A DNA stretch of 64,000 nucleotides from Agromyces intestinalis (GCF_008365295.1 NZ_CP043505.1:1984001-2048000), one strand, 5' to 3'. Shown: positions 7,817-17,087, counted from the first letter of the stretch. The notes: generated by a model not told the origin, from the sequence alone. Translations and numbers: made by a program.

Positions 7817-9249
7817 TCGTCCTCCGTGGCGAGGGTGTGCGCGGCCGCAGCGGCGACCGCATCGGCGAGCTCGGCGATGCGTTGCGGGTCGTCGGGAAGC
7901 CTGGTCGTGGCGACCCGGATGTGCGGGGCCAGGTCGCCGAAGGTGCTCCGCGAGCCCGGGCTGGCCGAGACGCCGTGCTCGGCCAACCGCAGCAACGCAT
8001 CGCGCTCGTCGGCCACCGGCACCCAGGCGAAGAACCCGCCCGCCCCCTGCGCGGAGATGCCCCGTGCTGCGAGCGCGTCGAGCAGGGCGCGGTTACGGCG
8101 GGCGTACGTCTCGGCAGCGGCGGTGATCAGGGCGTCGGCCGACGCGTCCCGCATGAGCGCGGCGAGGGCGTCCTGCAGGAGTGGATTCGGCCGTGCGCCT
8201 TCGAGCCGCTGCACCTCGGCGACGGCGTGAACGGCGGTGCTCCCGCCCGCGAGGACCGCGGTCTGCAGCAACGGACCGAACGCGCGCGCGAGGTGCACGA
8301 CCCTGAGCACTCGGTCGGGCAGCACTGCGCCGAGGCTCTCCCCCCTGGTCGTGCCACCGCCGGGGTGCCGGCCGCCGAGCGGCCCGGCAGGATCTTCCTC
8401 GAGGATCCACGGCGGCGCCGGAGCATTCGCGATGAGCTCCGCGAGTTCGTCGCGTCGACGCCTGGTGAGCGAAGCGCCGAGCGGAACCGCGGCGACCGGC
8501 TGGAACGCCAGCATCGTCAGGCCCTGCTCGAGAGCCGCCGCGACCGATTCGGGCAGCGGACCATCCGCGTCGGAGGCGATGGGGACCACCCGCGCGCCCG
8601 CGGCGCGGAGCAGGGCGAGGTTCCGCACGCACGTCGGATCCTCGACGGCGACGACATCGCCGGGTCGGAGGAGAGCGGTGTAGGCCAGGTGCATCGCGGC
8701 GTGCATGCCTGGCGCGGCTGCCACGGCCTGGGGGGTGAAGGAGAGCCCCGGGACGACTGCCGTGCGGAGGGCCGGTGTGATCAGGTCGCTGCCGGAGTCG
8801 TCGGTGGTGTCGATCGCGGCGACGAGAAACGCGGTGGGGTCGGGGAGGAAGGCGGGATCGGCGCTTGCACGGCCGAGGTCGATGCGGTCGCGTCGGAGGA
8901 AGGCCCCGGCGACGTCGGGATCGCTCGAGCGGCCGACTCCCGTATCGCCCAGGGCGAGTCCGGCGGTGCCGGGGGTCTCAGCGCTGCGCGACGACACCGT
9001 CGTGCCGCCCCGGCGCCGAGTGTCGAGCAGACCGAGCCGCCTGAGCTCCGTCCACGCGTCGGCGACCGAGCCCACGCTGGTATCGAGCGCCGCGGCGACA
9101 TCGCGAATCGTGGGCAGGCGGGTGCCTGGCGGCAGGGCGCCCGAGGTGATGAGGTCGGCGATGGTGCGGCGGATGTCCTCGGACCGGGTGCCGCCGATCC
9201 GCTCCGCCAAGTCGAGCGCCGTGAGCGTTCCCTCGGTAGCGATCTCCAT
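7813..9249 (-). CDS. MocR-type regulator (GntR winged helix plus aminotransferase-like domain), PLP site degenerate
   Basis: A 478-residue protein. Residues about 15-85 form a GntR winged helix (LPPGTRLPTIRDVAAALDTS), followed by a fold-type I aminotransferase-like domain as in MocR/GabR regulators. The segment that should hold the PLP-binding lysine (usually SFSKTL) reads HLARAFGP, with Arg near residue 322; the usual EDDYD reads EEDPAG. It may therefore bind a ligand without Schiff-base chemistry, or be PLP-independent. Start ATG 9249 follows AGGAGG. It leads an operon with the ABC exporter (ATGA overlap) and is divergent from the peptide importer operon, the usual arrangement for a regulator and its target. 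GAACAT-type repeats lie in the shared promoter region. Confidence 0.87.
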   Translation of the reverse strand: MEIATEGTLTALDLAERIGGTRSEDIRRTIADLITSGALPPGTRLPTIRDVAAALDTSVGSVADAWTELRRLGLLDTRRRGGTTVSSRSAETPGTAGLALGDTGVGRSSDPDVAGAFLRRDRIDLGRASADPAFLPDPTAFLVAAIDTTDDSGSDLITPALRTAVVPGLSFTPQAVAAAPGMHAAMHLAYTALLRPGDVVAVEDPTCVRNLALLRAAGARVVPIASDADGPLPESVAAALEQGLTMLAFQPVAAVPLGASLTRRRRDELAELIANAPAPPWILEEDPAGPLGGRHPGGGTTRGESLGAVLPDRVLRVVHLARAFGPLLQTAVLAGGSTAVHAVAEVQRLEGARPNPLLQDALAALMRDASADALITAAAETYARRNRALLDALAARGISAQGAGGFFAWVPVADERDALLRLAEHGVSASPGSRSTFGDLAPHIRVATTRLPDDPQRIAELADAVAAAAAHTLATEDE

Positions 9250-9470
9250 CGGTTCCTCCTTCCCATACGAATGTTCAGACTAGAGACGAGCATATCCGAA
9301 CATAACCGCAATGTAATCCGAGGTCATGTGCAGACATTGGAGAACATATTCGCCGGCCCGGATTGACGACCGTTTTGTCTGCTGAGGAGCATTGCGGTCA
9401 CGGCGGATGCATTCCCCGCCATCGACCGACAGCAACCGCTCACCGAGCGGTCCAGAACCGAAAGCAGACC
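9250..9470. promoter_or_regulatory. Divergent promoter region with repeated GAACAT-type sites
   Basis: A 221-bp gap, distinctly more AT-rich than its surroundings, between the MocR-like regulator and the peptide importer operon. It contains GAACATA at 9298-9304 and 9342-9348 and the inverted version ATACGAATGTTC at 9265-9276. Repeats of this kind are typical operators for MocR/GntR proteins, so I infer autoregulation and control of the importer. TTGACG at 9362-9367 could be a -35 for the importer, but no clear -10 follows. Confidence 0.5.
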
Positions 9471-11165
9471 ATGACCCTCCGATCGAAGCATCCGCGGGCC
9501 CGCCTCGTCCTCGCCGGCGTCGCCCTCGTCGGTGCCGCCGCGATGCTCGCCGGTTGCGCCGGCCCCGCTCAGGACGAGGTGCCGACCGCGGATTCGCAGA
9601 CCGACCTCGCTCGCCCGCCCGCCGAGGACGACCCGAACGCCGTCGCCGGCGGCACGCTGCGCCTCTCGACGTCATCCGACCCGGTGTGCCTCGACGGCCA
9701 CCAGGTCTCGACCGCGCAGCTGCAACTCCTCGGCCGCATCATCTACGACAACCTCGTCAGCCTCGACGCCGACGGCAACCCGTCGCCGTGGCTCGCGGAA
9801 TCGTGGGACATCTCCGAGGACGGACGCACGTACACCTTCCACCTGCGCGACGACGTGACCTTCAGCGACGGGACGCCGTTCGACGCGGCAGCAGTGGTTT
9901 CGAACTTCGATCACATGGCCGCTCCCGAGACCAAGTCCCCGCTGGCTGCCGCGTACATCGACCCGATCGCCTCCACTCGTGTGATCGACGACGAGACGCT
10001 CGAAGTGAAGCTCGACTACGCGTACAGCCCGTTCCTCTACGTGCTCGCGCAAGGGTGGCTCGGTCTCATCTCGCCGAAACAGCTCGCCGAGCACCCCGAG
10101 CAGACGTGCCTGCAGCCGATCGGCAGCGGCCCGTACGTCGTCGAGAAGTACACGCCGGGCGAGGGCGTCACGTTCGCCAAGCGCGCCGACTACGACTGGT
10201 CGGCCGACTATCTGAACCATGACGGTCCCGCCTACCTCGATCGCATCGAGATCAGCTTCATCACCGAGCCCGCTGTCCGGTACAGCTCGCTTGTCAGCGG
10301 TGAGTTCGACGCGACCGACAACATCGCCCCGCAGAACGCCGCGGCGATCGAGGCGGATTCGTCCATCGAATACCACAACATCTCGCGCATCGGGAACCCG
10401 CAGCGCATCACGCTCAACACCTCACGCCCGCCCTTCGACGACCTGAAGGTCCGGCAGGCGCTCGCGCTCGGCATCGACTCCGAGGGCATTGCGGAGGCCG
10501 TCGGGTTCGGTGAGTACGAGCCGCGCCACGCGTTCCTCTCGCCGACGACGCAGTACTACGACCCCGCTGCCGAAGAGGCGTGGGAGTACGACCCCGACCG
10601 CGCGGGCGAACTGCTCGACGAGGCGGGCTGGAGCACGATCGACGCCGACGGGTATCGAACGAAGGACGGTCAGCGGCTCACGGCCGAATTCCCCGTCACC
10701 GAGACCGCCACGCCTGGCTCGCTCAACGACCTCATCCAGTCCGAACTGAAGAAGCTGGGTGTCGAACTGAAGCTCATCCAGTTGCCGAGCGCCGAGGCGC
10801 AGGAGCGCCGCCGAAACGGCGACTACGACATCGGCACGGGTGTGTGGCACACGAACACCCCCGACGCCCTCTACATCGTGTACGCATCCGGCGAGATCAC
10901 CTCACCTGAGCGCATCGGGCAGAACACTTCCCGACTGACCGACGCTGAGCTCGACGGAATCCTCCTCGACGCGCGCCAGACGACCGACACCGAGGAGCTC
11001 GCCGAGCTCTACGGCAAGGCACAGGCGAGGCTCGCCGAACTCGCTCCGGCGATCCCGCTGTACGACTTCTATACGCCGTGGGCCGTGCACGACAACCTCC
11101 ATGGCGTGCTCGCCGACTCGTCGCACGGTGTGCCCCTCTTCACGATCGCGTGGCTCGAACCATGA
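9471..11165 (+). CDS. ABC transporter substrate-binding lipoprotein, family 5 (peptide/nickel/opine type)
   Basis: A 564-residue lipoprotein. The signal peptide ends at a lipobox (MLAGC, Cys at about residue 27). The mature protein matches family 5 solute-binding proteins: GGTLRLSTSSDP, the canonical DGRTYTFHLRDDVTFSDGTPF, and a QALALGIDSEGIA segment after the hinge. It captures the imported compound outside the membrane and hands it to the two permeases downstream. I chose ATG 9471 because the signal peptide begins there; only a weak GAAAG ribosome site precedes it. Its stop overlaps the permease start (ATGA). Substrate class is uncertain: such systems import di/oligopeptides, opines, nickel or small sulfur compounds. 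Confidence 0.93.
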   Translation: MTLRSKHPRARLVLAGVALVGAAAMLAGCAGPAQDEVPTADSQTDLARPPAEDDPNAVAGGTLRLSTSSDPVCLDGHQVSTAQLQLLGRIIYDNLVSLDADGNPSPWLAESWDISEDGRTYTFHLRDDVTFSDGTPFDAAAVVSNFDHMAAPETKSPLAAAYIDPIASTRVIDDETLEVKLDYAYSPFLYVLAQGWLGLISPKQLAEHPEQTCLQPIGSGPYVVEKYTPGEGVTFAKRADYDWSADYLNHDGPAYLDRIEISFITEPAVRYSSLVSGEFDATDNIAPQNAAAIEADSSIEYHNISRIGNPQRITLNTSRPPFDDLKVRQALALGIDSEGIAEAVGFGEYEPRHAFLSPTTQYYDPAAEEAWEYDPDRAGELLDEAGWSTIDADGYRTKDGQRLTAEFPVTETATPGSLNDLIQSELKKLGVELKLIQLPSAEAQERRRNGDYDIGTGVWHTNTPDALYIVYASGEITSPERIGQNTSRLTDAELDGILLDARQTTDTEELAELYGKAQARLAELAPAIPLYDFYTPWAVHDNLHGVLADSSHGVPLFTIAWLEP

Positions 11166-12202
11166 CCGAGACGACTGTCGACGGGGCGGCGGAAGTGTCC
11201 GCCGCCCCCGAGTCGCCGACGCGGTCGTGGACCGCAGGCATCGCGCGGGGACGCGTGACCCGCACGGTCCGCGCGCTCGGCCTGACCGTCGGGCGACGCG
11301 TCCTGAGCGGCATCCTCGTGCTCTGGGGCGCCGCGACGCTGACCTTCCTCGCACTCCACGTGCCGAAGGGAGACCCGGCGATCATGCTGCTCGGAGGCAG
11401 CGAGGCGAACCCCACGCCCGAGGTGCTGGCGCAGGTGCGTGCCGAGTGGGGGTTCGACCGTCCGATCTGGGAGCAGTACGCCCGGTACTTCGGCCGTCTG
11501 CTCTCGGGCGACCTCGGCACGTCCTACCAGCAGCGGATGCCGGTGGCCGACGCGATCGGCATCCAACTCGGGCCGACCGTGGTGCTGGCCTTCACCGCCG
11601 CGGGCGTGTCAGTCGTGCTCGCGATCGTCGTCGCCCTCGCGACCGCGAAGCGCGGGCGGGTGCTCACCGGGTTCGCCTCCGGCACCGGCATCCTCCTCGC
11701 GAGCATTCCGGGTTTCGTGCTCGGCATCCTGCTGCTCTTCCTGTTCGCCGCACTGATCCCCATCTTCCCGTCCTCAGGGACCGACGGCATCGAACGGCTG
11801 GTGCTTCCCGTCCTCACGCTCGCGCTGCCGATCGCTGCGACGCTCGCCCAGGTGATGCGCACCGAACTCGACGAGGTGCTCGAGCAGCCCTTCATCCTCA
11901 CCGCTCGCACCCGCGGGCTGAGCGCCACCGCAGTCAAGATCCGTCACGCGCTGCGCCACTCGCTCGTGCCCATCGCGACGATGACGGGCTTCGTGATCGC
12001 GAACCTGCTCGGCGGGGCGGTGCTGGTCGAGACGGTGTTCAGCCGTCAGGGCATCGGCCGGCTCGCGCTCGCCGCCGTACAGAACCAGGACTTGCCGCTC
12101 GTGCTGGGCGTCGTCCTGTTCGCGGCGCTCGTCTTCGTCGTCGTGAATCTCGTCGTCGACGTGCTGTACTCCGTCATCGACCCGAGGCTGGCGACGGCAT
12201 GA
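11162..12202 (+). CDS. ABC importer permease, DppB type
   Basis: A 346-residue inner-membrane permease of the peptide/nickel family. A roughly 40-residue hydrophilic head precedes the first span; the characteristic periplasmic region follows (FGRLLSGDLGTSYQQRMPV), then five more spans. The ATPase-coupling EAA-type loop is visible as TARTRGLSATAVKIRHALRH. The C-terminal half contains GAVLVETVFSRQGIGRL, the family hallmark. Start and stop overlap neighbouring genes by four bases, so it is produced with the binding protein and the DppC-type partner. Confidence 0.93.
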   Translation: MTETTVDGAAEVSAAPESPTRSWTAGIARGRVTRTVRALGLTVGRRVLSGILVLWGAATLTFLALHVPKGDPAIMLLGGSEANPTPEVLAQVRAEWGFDRPIWEQYARYFGRLLSGDLGTSYQQRMPVADAIGIQLGPTVVLAFTAAGVSVVLAIVVALATAKRGRVLTGFASGTGILLASIPGFVLGILLLFLFAALIPIFPSSGTDGIERLVLPVLTLALPIAATLAQVMRTELDEVLEQPFILTARTRGLSATAVKIRHALRHSLVPIATMTGFVIANLLGGAVLVETVFSRQGIGRLALAAVQNQDLPLVLGVVLFAALVFVVVNLVVDVLYSVIDPRLATA

Positions 12203-13077
12203 GCGCGGCAACGACATCCGTCCTCGACGCGACGGTCGCGGCCCCCGCGCGAGCGCGTCGGCGCCCGCTCTGGTTGCGTACGAGCATCGTCGCTTCGGCG
12301 GCGTTCCTCGCTCTGATCATCTCGGCCGCGCTCTTCCCCACCATCTTCGCTCCCTATGACCCGCTCGAAGTCGACCTTCGGGCGATCCTCGCGCCGCCGA
12401 GCGTCGACCACTGGTTCGGCACCGACGACGCCGGACGGGATGTGTTCAGCCGCATCGTCCACGGTGCGGCGGCCTCGCTCGCGATCGGCTTCGGGGCGAC
12501 GATCATCGGAGTCGTGGGCGGCAGCCTGCTCGGCCTCCTCGCCGGCCTCGGGCCGCGCTGGGCCGACGCGAGCGTCATGCGTCTCGTCGACTGCCTGGTC
12601 GCAGTGCCGGACATCCTGCTCGCGATGATCGTGATCACCCTCGCGGGCGGAGGCACGATGAACGCGCTCATCGCCGTCGGCATCGCGAGCATCCCGAGCT
12701 ACGCCCGGATCATCCGGGCGCAGTCGCATCAGGTGCGCGTCGCACCATACATCGAGGCCGCGCGCACGCTCGGCATCGGCAGCGGGCTCATCGCCGTGCG
12801 GCACGTGTTCCCGAACGCCTTCCGCCCGCTCATTCCGGTGATCGCGCTGCGCATCGGCGGTGCGATCGGTGCGGGGGCCGGCCTGAGCTTCCTCGGCCTG
12901 GGGGCGCAGCCGCCGGAGGCCGAATGGGGCGCGATGATCGCCTCGGCTCGCAACTTCCTCGTCAACGACCCGCTCCTCGTGTTCTGGCCTTCGCTCGCGG
13001 TGACGCTCACCGTGCTCGCGGTCGGCGTGATCGGGCGGGAACTTAAGCAGCGACTCGAAGGGAGGGGCCTCGGATGA
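12199..13077 (+). CDS. ABC importer permease, DppC type
   Basis: A 292-residue permease, the second membrane subunit. The N-terminal domain common to DppC proteins contains PYDPLEVDLRAILAPPSVDH and the family motif HWFGTDDAGRDVFSRIVHGA; the coupling loop reads EAARTLGIGSGLIAVRHVFPN. About six spans. It is translationally coupled to both neighbours (ATGA overlaps). Together with the preceding permease it forms the channel powered by the downstream dual ATPase. Confidence 0.93.
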   Translation: MSAATTSVLDATVAAPARARRRPLWLRTSIVASAAFLALIISAALFPTIFAPYDPLEVDLRAILAPPSVDHWFGTDDAGRDVFSRIVHGAAASLAIGFGATIIGVVGGSLLGLLAGLGPRWADASVMRLVDCLVAVPDILLAMIVITLAGGGTMNALIAVGIASIPSYARIIRAQSHQVRVAPYIEAARTLGIGSGLIAVRHVFPNAFRPLIPVIALRIGGAIGAGAGLSFLGLGAQPPEAEWGAMIASARNFLVNDPLLVFWPSLAVTLTVLAVGVIGRELKQRLEGRGLG

Positions 13078-14891
13078 CGATCGAGGTCTTGGAACGGCCG
13101 GCCCCGGGTGCGGGTGGCTCGGGCGCGGCACGTGAGAGCCGTGAGGGCTCGTCGGCCGGCGGCGGGCCGCCCACACCGGTGATCGAGGTGTCGGGTCTCG
13201 AGGTGGCCTTCCACCACCACGACCACGGCTGGCGCCGTGTCGTACGCGGAATCTCGCTCGAGGTGTCGCCAGGTGAATGCCTCGCCCTCGTCGGCGAGTC
13301 GGGCTCGGGCAAGTCGGTCACGTCGCGGTCCTTGGTCGGCCTGGCCGGCGAGCGTTCGCGTGTGCACGCCGATCGGCTGGCGATCGACGGTGTCGATGCC
13401 CGTCAGTTCTCGGAACGGAGCTGGCGAGGCATCCGCGGTTCGCGCATCGGCTTCGTACTGCAGGACGCGCTGGCGTCGCTCGACGGATTGCGACCCGTCG
13501 GCAGGGAGATCGGCGAGACGCTCGAGCTGCACACCCGGTTGACGCGCAAAGAGCGCGCACAACGGGTCGTGGAGTTGCTCACCGAGGTCGGAGTCCCCGA
13601 GCCCGAACTGCGCGCACGGCAGCATCCGTACGAACTGTCGGGGGGCCTTCGCCAGCGAGCGTTGATCGCCTCGGCGATCGCCGCGTCCCCGAAGGTGCTC
13701 ATCGCCGACGAGCCGACGACCGCGCTCGACGCGACTGTGGCCGCGCAGATTCTGCGCCTGCTCGGACGTCTCAAGTCGGATGACGGCGCGATGCTGCTCG
13801 TGAGCCACGATCTCGCGGTCGTCGCGAGCATCGCCGACCGCATCGCCGTCATGCGCGACGGCGAGATCGTCGAGGCCGGCACGACCGAGGCCGTGCTTCA
13901 CGATCCGCAGCACGAGTACACGAAGCGACTGCTCGCTGCGATTCCTTCCGCCGCTTCGAGAGGTTCGCGCCTCTCGCCCGACTCACCTCCCGCGGGCGTC
14001 TCGCGCGGGCGGTCGGCGGCGCGGCGGGTCGAAGCGGATGCCACGGCGCCATCGCCTGCGATCGACTCGGTGCCGGACGGCGGCCCGCTGATCGAGGCAT
14101 CCGGGCTGGTGAAGCGATTCCGCGGACCGGACGGCATCGATCGCACCGTCGTCGACGACGTGTCCTTCGTACTCGGACGAGCCGAGACGCTGGGGATCGT
14201 CGGCGAGTCCGGTTCGGGGAAGACCACGGTGGCGCGGATCGCGCTGGGCGTCGAGACCGCCACCGAGGGAGAGGTTCGCGTCGCGGGTCGGCGTTGGCAG
14301 GATCTCGGCGGCGCTGAGCGCTCGAGGATCCGCCGACGCATCCAGGTGGTGTCGCAGGACCCGCTCGGATCGTTCGATCCGCGCTACACGGTGCGCAAGG
14401 TGCTCGACGAAGCGCTCGGCGTCGCCGGCATCCGAGGCGGTGCGCGCACCGCCCGGGAGCGCGAACTGCTCGATCTGGTGCGGCTCGAGCACGCGACCCT
14501 CGAACGCCGGCCGCTCGACCTCTCGGGCGGCCAGCGCCAACGCGTCGCGATCGCGCGCGCCCTCGCGGTCGATCCGGACGTGATCGTCGCCGACGAGCCG
14601 GTCTCCGCGCTGGATGTCTCGGTGCAGGCGCAGATCCTCGACCTGTTCGAGGACATCCAGCGCGAGTACGGCGTCGCTTACCTCTTCATCTCGCACGACC
14701 TCGGTGTCGTGCATCACGTCGCCGACCGCGTGCTCGTCATGAAGGACGGCCGCGTCGTCGAATCGGGTGAGGCCGACGCCGTATTCCACCGTCCATCGCA
14801 TCAGTACACCCGTGCCCTGCTCGACGCGATTCCGAGCATTGCATCTGCCCGACGCACCAGCTCCACCACCACGGAAGGCGCACCACGATGA
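13074..14891 (+). CDS. ABC importer ATPase with two fused nucleotide-binding domains (DppD-DppF fusion)
   Basis: A 605-residue protein holding both ATPase domains of a peptide-type importer. Domain 1 (about residues 35-300) has Walker A GESGSGKS, signature LSGGLRQR and Walker B LIADEPTTALD; domain 2 (about residues 340-595) has [16 protein letters not shown] and VIVADEPVSALD. Both sites look catalytically intact. A Pro/Arg/Ala-rich linker separates them. Fusion of the two ATPases is common in actinobacteria. Overlap with the permease before it and the monooxygenase after it (ATGA in both cases) fixes it in the operon. Confidence 0.93.
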   Translation: MTIEVLERPAPGAGGSGAARESREGSSAGGGPPTPVIEVSGLEVAFHHHDHGWRRVVRGISLEVSPGECLALVGESGSGKSVTSRSLVGLAGERSRVHADRLAIDGVDARQFSERSWRGIRGSRIGFVLQDALASLDGLRPVGREIGETLELHTRLTRKERAQRVVELLTEVGVPEPELRARQHPYELSGGLRQRALIASAIAASPKVLIADEPTTALDATVAAQILRLLGRLKSDDGAMLLVSHDLAVVASIADRIAVMRDGEIVEAGTTEAVLHDPQHEYTKRLLAAIPSAASRGSRLSPDSPPAGVSRGRSAARRVEADATAPSPAIDSVPDGGPLIEASGLVKRFRGPDGIDRTVVDDVSFVLGRAETLGIVGESGSGKTTVARIALGVETATEGEVRVAGRRWQDLGGAERSRIRRRIQVVSQDPLGSFDPRYTVRKVLDEALGVAGIRGGARTARERELLDLVRLEHATLERRPLDLSGGQRQRVAIARALAVDPDVIVADEPVSALDVSVQAQILDLFEDIQREYGVAYLFISHDLGVVHHVADRVLVMKDGRVVESGEADAVFHRPSHQYTRALLDAIPSIASARRTSSTTTEGAPR

Positions 14892-16249
14892 CCGCAGACC
14901 GACCTCGCCGCATGAGCCTCGGGATGAACGTCCTCGGCCTCGGCGGGCACGCCGCCGCAGCCCATCTCCACGAGGTGCCGCCGACGGCGACCACCGATGT
15001 CGACTACTTCGTGAACATCGCGAAGATCTCCGAGCGCGGCGCGCTCGACGGCATCTTCCTCGCCGACGGTCCGGCGTATCAGGGTGGGCGAGCAGGCGGC
15101 GGCAAGCTCGATCCGATCGTGCTGCTGACCGCGGTGGCGGCCGCGACCGAGCGCATCGGGGTGATCGCGACCGCGTCGACGTCGTACAACCATCCCTACA
15201 ACCTGGCCCGCCGGATCGCTTCGCTCGACCACATCAGTCGCGGGCGGGCGGGCTGGAACGCGGTCACCACCGCGGGCGATGCCGCGGCCCGCAACTTCGG
15301 GCAGGACGGCGCCGCGTTCCACTCCGATCGCTACCGTCGCGCCGACGAGTTCATCGACGTCGTGACGAAGGCGTGGGGCAGCTGGGCGCCCGACGCGACT
15401 CGGCTCGGACCCGACGGGCTCATCGATCGCCGCCCCGACGCCGTGCAGCCGATCGGCCACACGGGCGAGTTCTTCTCGGTCGAGGGCGCGGGAACCCTGC
15501 CCCGCACTCCGCAGGGCCGACCGGTGATCGTGCAGGCCGGCGCATCCGAGGGCGGCAAGAACCTCGGCGCGAGGTGGGCCGACGCGATCTTCACGGCGCA
15601 GACGACGCTGGAGGACGGCATCGCGTTCGCCCGTGACATCCGAGCCCGCGCCGCGGCCTTCGGCCGCAATCCGAACCATGTGCGCATCCTGCCCGGTCTC
15701 TCGACCGTGATCGGTTCCACCGAAGAGGAGGCGCAGCGACGCTGGGACGAGCTCGACTCCCACCTGTCGTTCGAACAGGAGTACGCGCAGATCTCGGGGC
15801 GGCTCGGCGTCGACGTGCGGGAGCTCGACCTCGACGCGCCGCTGCCGTGGGAGAAGTTCCCGAAGCCCGATGACTCGTTCCGCACCAGCCACGGCTTCCT
15901 CGAGGCGCAGCTCAGCCTGGCGCGGCGTGAGAACCTGACCCCGCGTCAGCTCGTGAAGCGCATCCGCAGCGGGCACCGGCTCGCGGTCGGCACGCCCGAG
16001 CAGATCGCCGACACGCTCGAGCAGTGGTTCCGGGCGGGTGCCGGAGACGGGTTCAACATCATGCCCGACGCGTTCCCGTCGGGTGCCGAGATCTTCGTCG
16101 ACCACGTCGTGCCCGAACTGCGCCGTCGCGGACTGTTCCGGCACGAGTACGAGGGCACGACGCTGCGCGATCACCTCGGGCTGCCGCATCACGACCTGAT
16201 CGAGGCCGACGAGCGCGAGCGGGCCGGGTCGCGAGCGCTCGCGAGCTGA
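14888..16249 (+). CDS. FMN-dependent monooxygenase, NtaA/SnaA/DszA type of the luciferase-like family
   Basis: A 453-residue flavin monooxygenase. Family signatures are visible: MNVLGLGGHAAA at the start, DGIFLADGPAY, TASTSYNHPYNLARRIASLDHIS, SRGRAGWNAVTT and QAGASEGGKNLGARWAD. These enzymes use FMNH2 from a separate reductase to oxidise chelating acids, sulfones, sulfur heterocycles or similar compounds. Its start overlaps the ATPase stop, so the importer and oxygenase are one unit: import, then oxidative breakdown. No flavin reductase is encoded nearby. The exact substrate cannot be read from sequence. Confidence 0.93.
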   Translation: MTADRPRRMSLGMNVLGLGGHAAAAHLHEVPPTATTDVDYFVNIAKISERGALDGIFLADGPAYQGGRAGGGKLDPIVLLTAVAAATERIGVIATASTSYNHPYNLARRIASLDHISRGRAGWNAVTTAGDAAARNFGQDGAAFHSDRYRRADEFIDVVTKAWGSWAPDATRLGPDGLIDRRPDAVQPIGHTGEFFSVEGAGTLPRTPQGRPVIVQAGASEGGKNLGARWADAIFTAQTTLEDGIAFARDIRARAAAFGRNPNHVRILPGLSTVIGSTEEEAQRRWDELDSHLSFEQEYAQISGRLGVDVRELDLDAPLPWEKFPKPDDSFRTSHGFLEAQLSLARRENLTPRQLVKRIRSGHRLAVGTPEQIADTLEQWFRAGAGDGFNIMPDAFPSGAEIFVDHVVPELRRRGLFRHEYEGTTLRDHLGLPHHDLIEADERERAGSRALAS

Positions 16250-16275
16250 TCGGATGCCACGTCGCCGGTGCATCT

Positions 16276-16345
16276 CGTAGGACTCGCGCGGCGACACGCC
16301 GACGGGGCGGCGCGGCCTCCGGCGTGTCGGCCGCCGACTCCTACG
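16276..16345. repeat. Palindromic dispersed element, copy B
   Basis: Outer arms CGTAGGACTCG (16276-16286) and CGACTCCTACG (16335-16345) pair with one mismatch; inner arms CGACACGCCG (16292-16301) and CGGCGTGTCG (16320-16329) pair perfectly. The inner arms are identical to those at 31154-31163 and 31182-31191. It lies just after the monooxygenase gene and could form a large hairpin that ends the transcript. Confidence 0.75.
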
Positions 16346-16422
16346 CTCGGCGCACGCCCGCGACTCGACGACGGACCGGCCGGCCTGGTCGTGACGCAGC
16401 CGCCTCCCAGCGAGCCCGCGCG

Positions 16423-16428
16423 TAGGAT
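16423..16428 (+). promoter_or_regulatory. Candidate -10 element for small membrane protein pair
   Basis: TAGGAT fits the TANNNT pattern 35 bases before the GTG at 16464, giving a leader of roughly 28 bases that contains the ribosome binding site. No clear -35. Confidence 0.4.
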
Positions 16429-16463
16429 GGGTCGGTATCCCTCCTGACGTGAAAGAGGTCCCG

Positions 16464-17087
16464 GTGGCCGAGGTCCACGACGCTGCGCCGAGCACGGCCG
16501 GCTCCTGGGTCGTCCCCGTCGTGCGAGGCATCCTCGCTCTCGTGCCCGCCGTGGTGATCACGTTCAATCAAGACCACTCCCCCGCGCTCGGCCTGGGCGT
16601 GTTCGGCTGGTGGGCCGTCGTCGCCGGCGCCGTCGTCGGCGCGCTCACCCTGCGGCTCCAGCCCGATCGGGTCGTTCGGGGCGTCTCAACCGTGACCGCG
16701 GTGGTCACCGTGGTCGCCGGCATCCTCGCGCTCAGCCTGGGGTCGAGCCTGCCCGTACTGCTGTACCTGGTCAGCGTCTGGGCCGCCGTCACCGGATTCG
16801 CCGAACTCTACCTCGGCGTGCGTGGCCGCGGTCGGGCGCCCGAAGCACGCGATTGGACGACGGTCGGCGCCTTCACCGCGCTGCTCGCGGTGCTCTTCCT
16901 GCTGCTGCCGCCCGACGCGGTCACCGCCGTCGGATTCCTCGGCGTCTACTTCGTGATCATCGGCGTGGCACTGCTCATCGGCGGCTTCTCGCTCAAGTGG
17001 GCGGCGAACCGCCCGGCCTCGGATGCCTCGCCGGCGAGCCCGGCCGCGGCATCCGAGGCATCCGCACCCGAAACGGAGCAGTCGTGA
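16464..17087 (+). CDS. Multi-span membrane protein of the DUF308/HdeD type
   Basis: A 207-residue hydrophobic protein with about six spans in three hairpin-like pairs (residues about 10-30, 38-58, 65-85, 90-108, 120-140, 145-165), resembling the HdeD/DUF308 family, whose E. coli member is an acid-induced inner-membrane protein. The tail is Ala/Ser-rich and hydrophilic. I choose GTG 16464 over GTG 16449 because AGAGGT lies five bases upstream of it. The stop overlaps the next small gene as GTGA. Function unknown. Confidence 0.75.
   Translation: MAEVHDAAPSTAGSWVVPVVRGILALVPAVVITFNQDHSPALGLGVFGWWAVVAGAVVGALTLRLQPDRVVRGVSTVTAVVTVVAGILALSLGSSLPVLLYLVSVWAAVTGFAELYLGVRGRGRAPEARDWTTVGAFTALLAVLFLLLPPDAVTAVGFLGVYFVIIGVALLIGGFSLKWAANRPASDASPASPAAASEASAPETEQS

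Noticed and set aside
4005..8000. A single 1,331-residue ABC transporter
   Set aside because: The part above 5804 is out of frame with the true upstream transporter; the ATGA overlap and separate motifs show two proteins.
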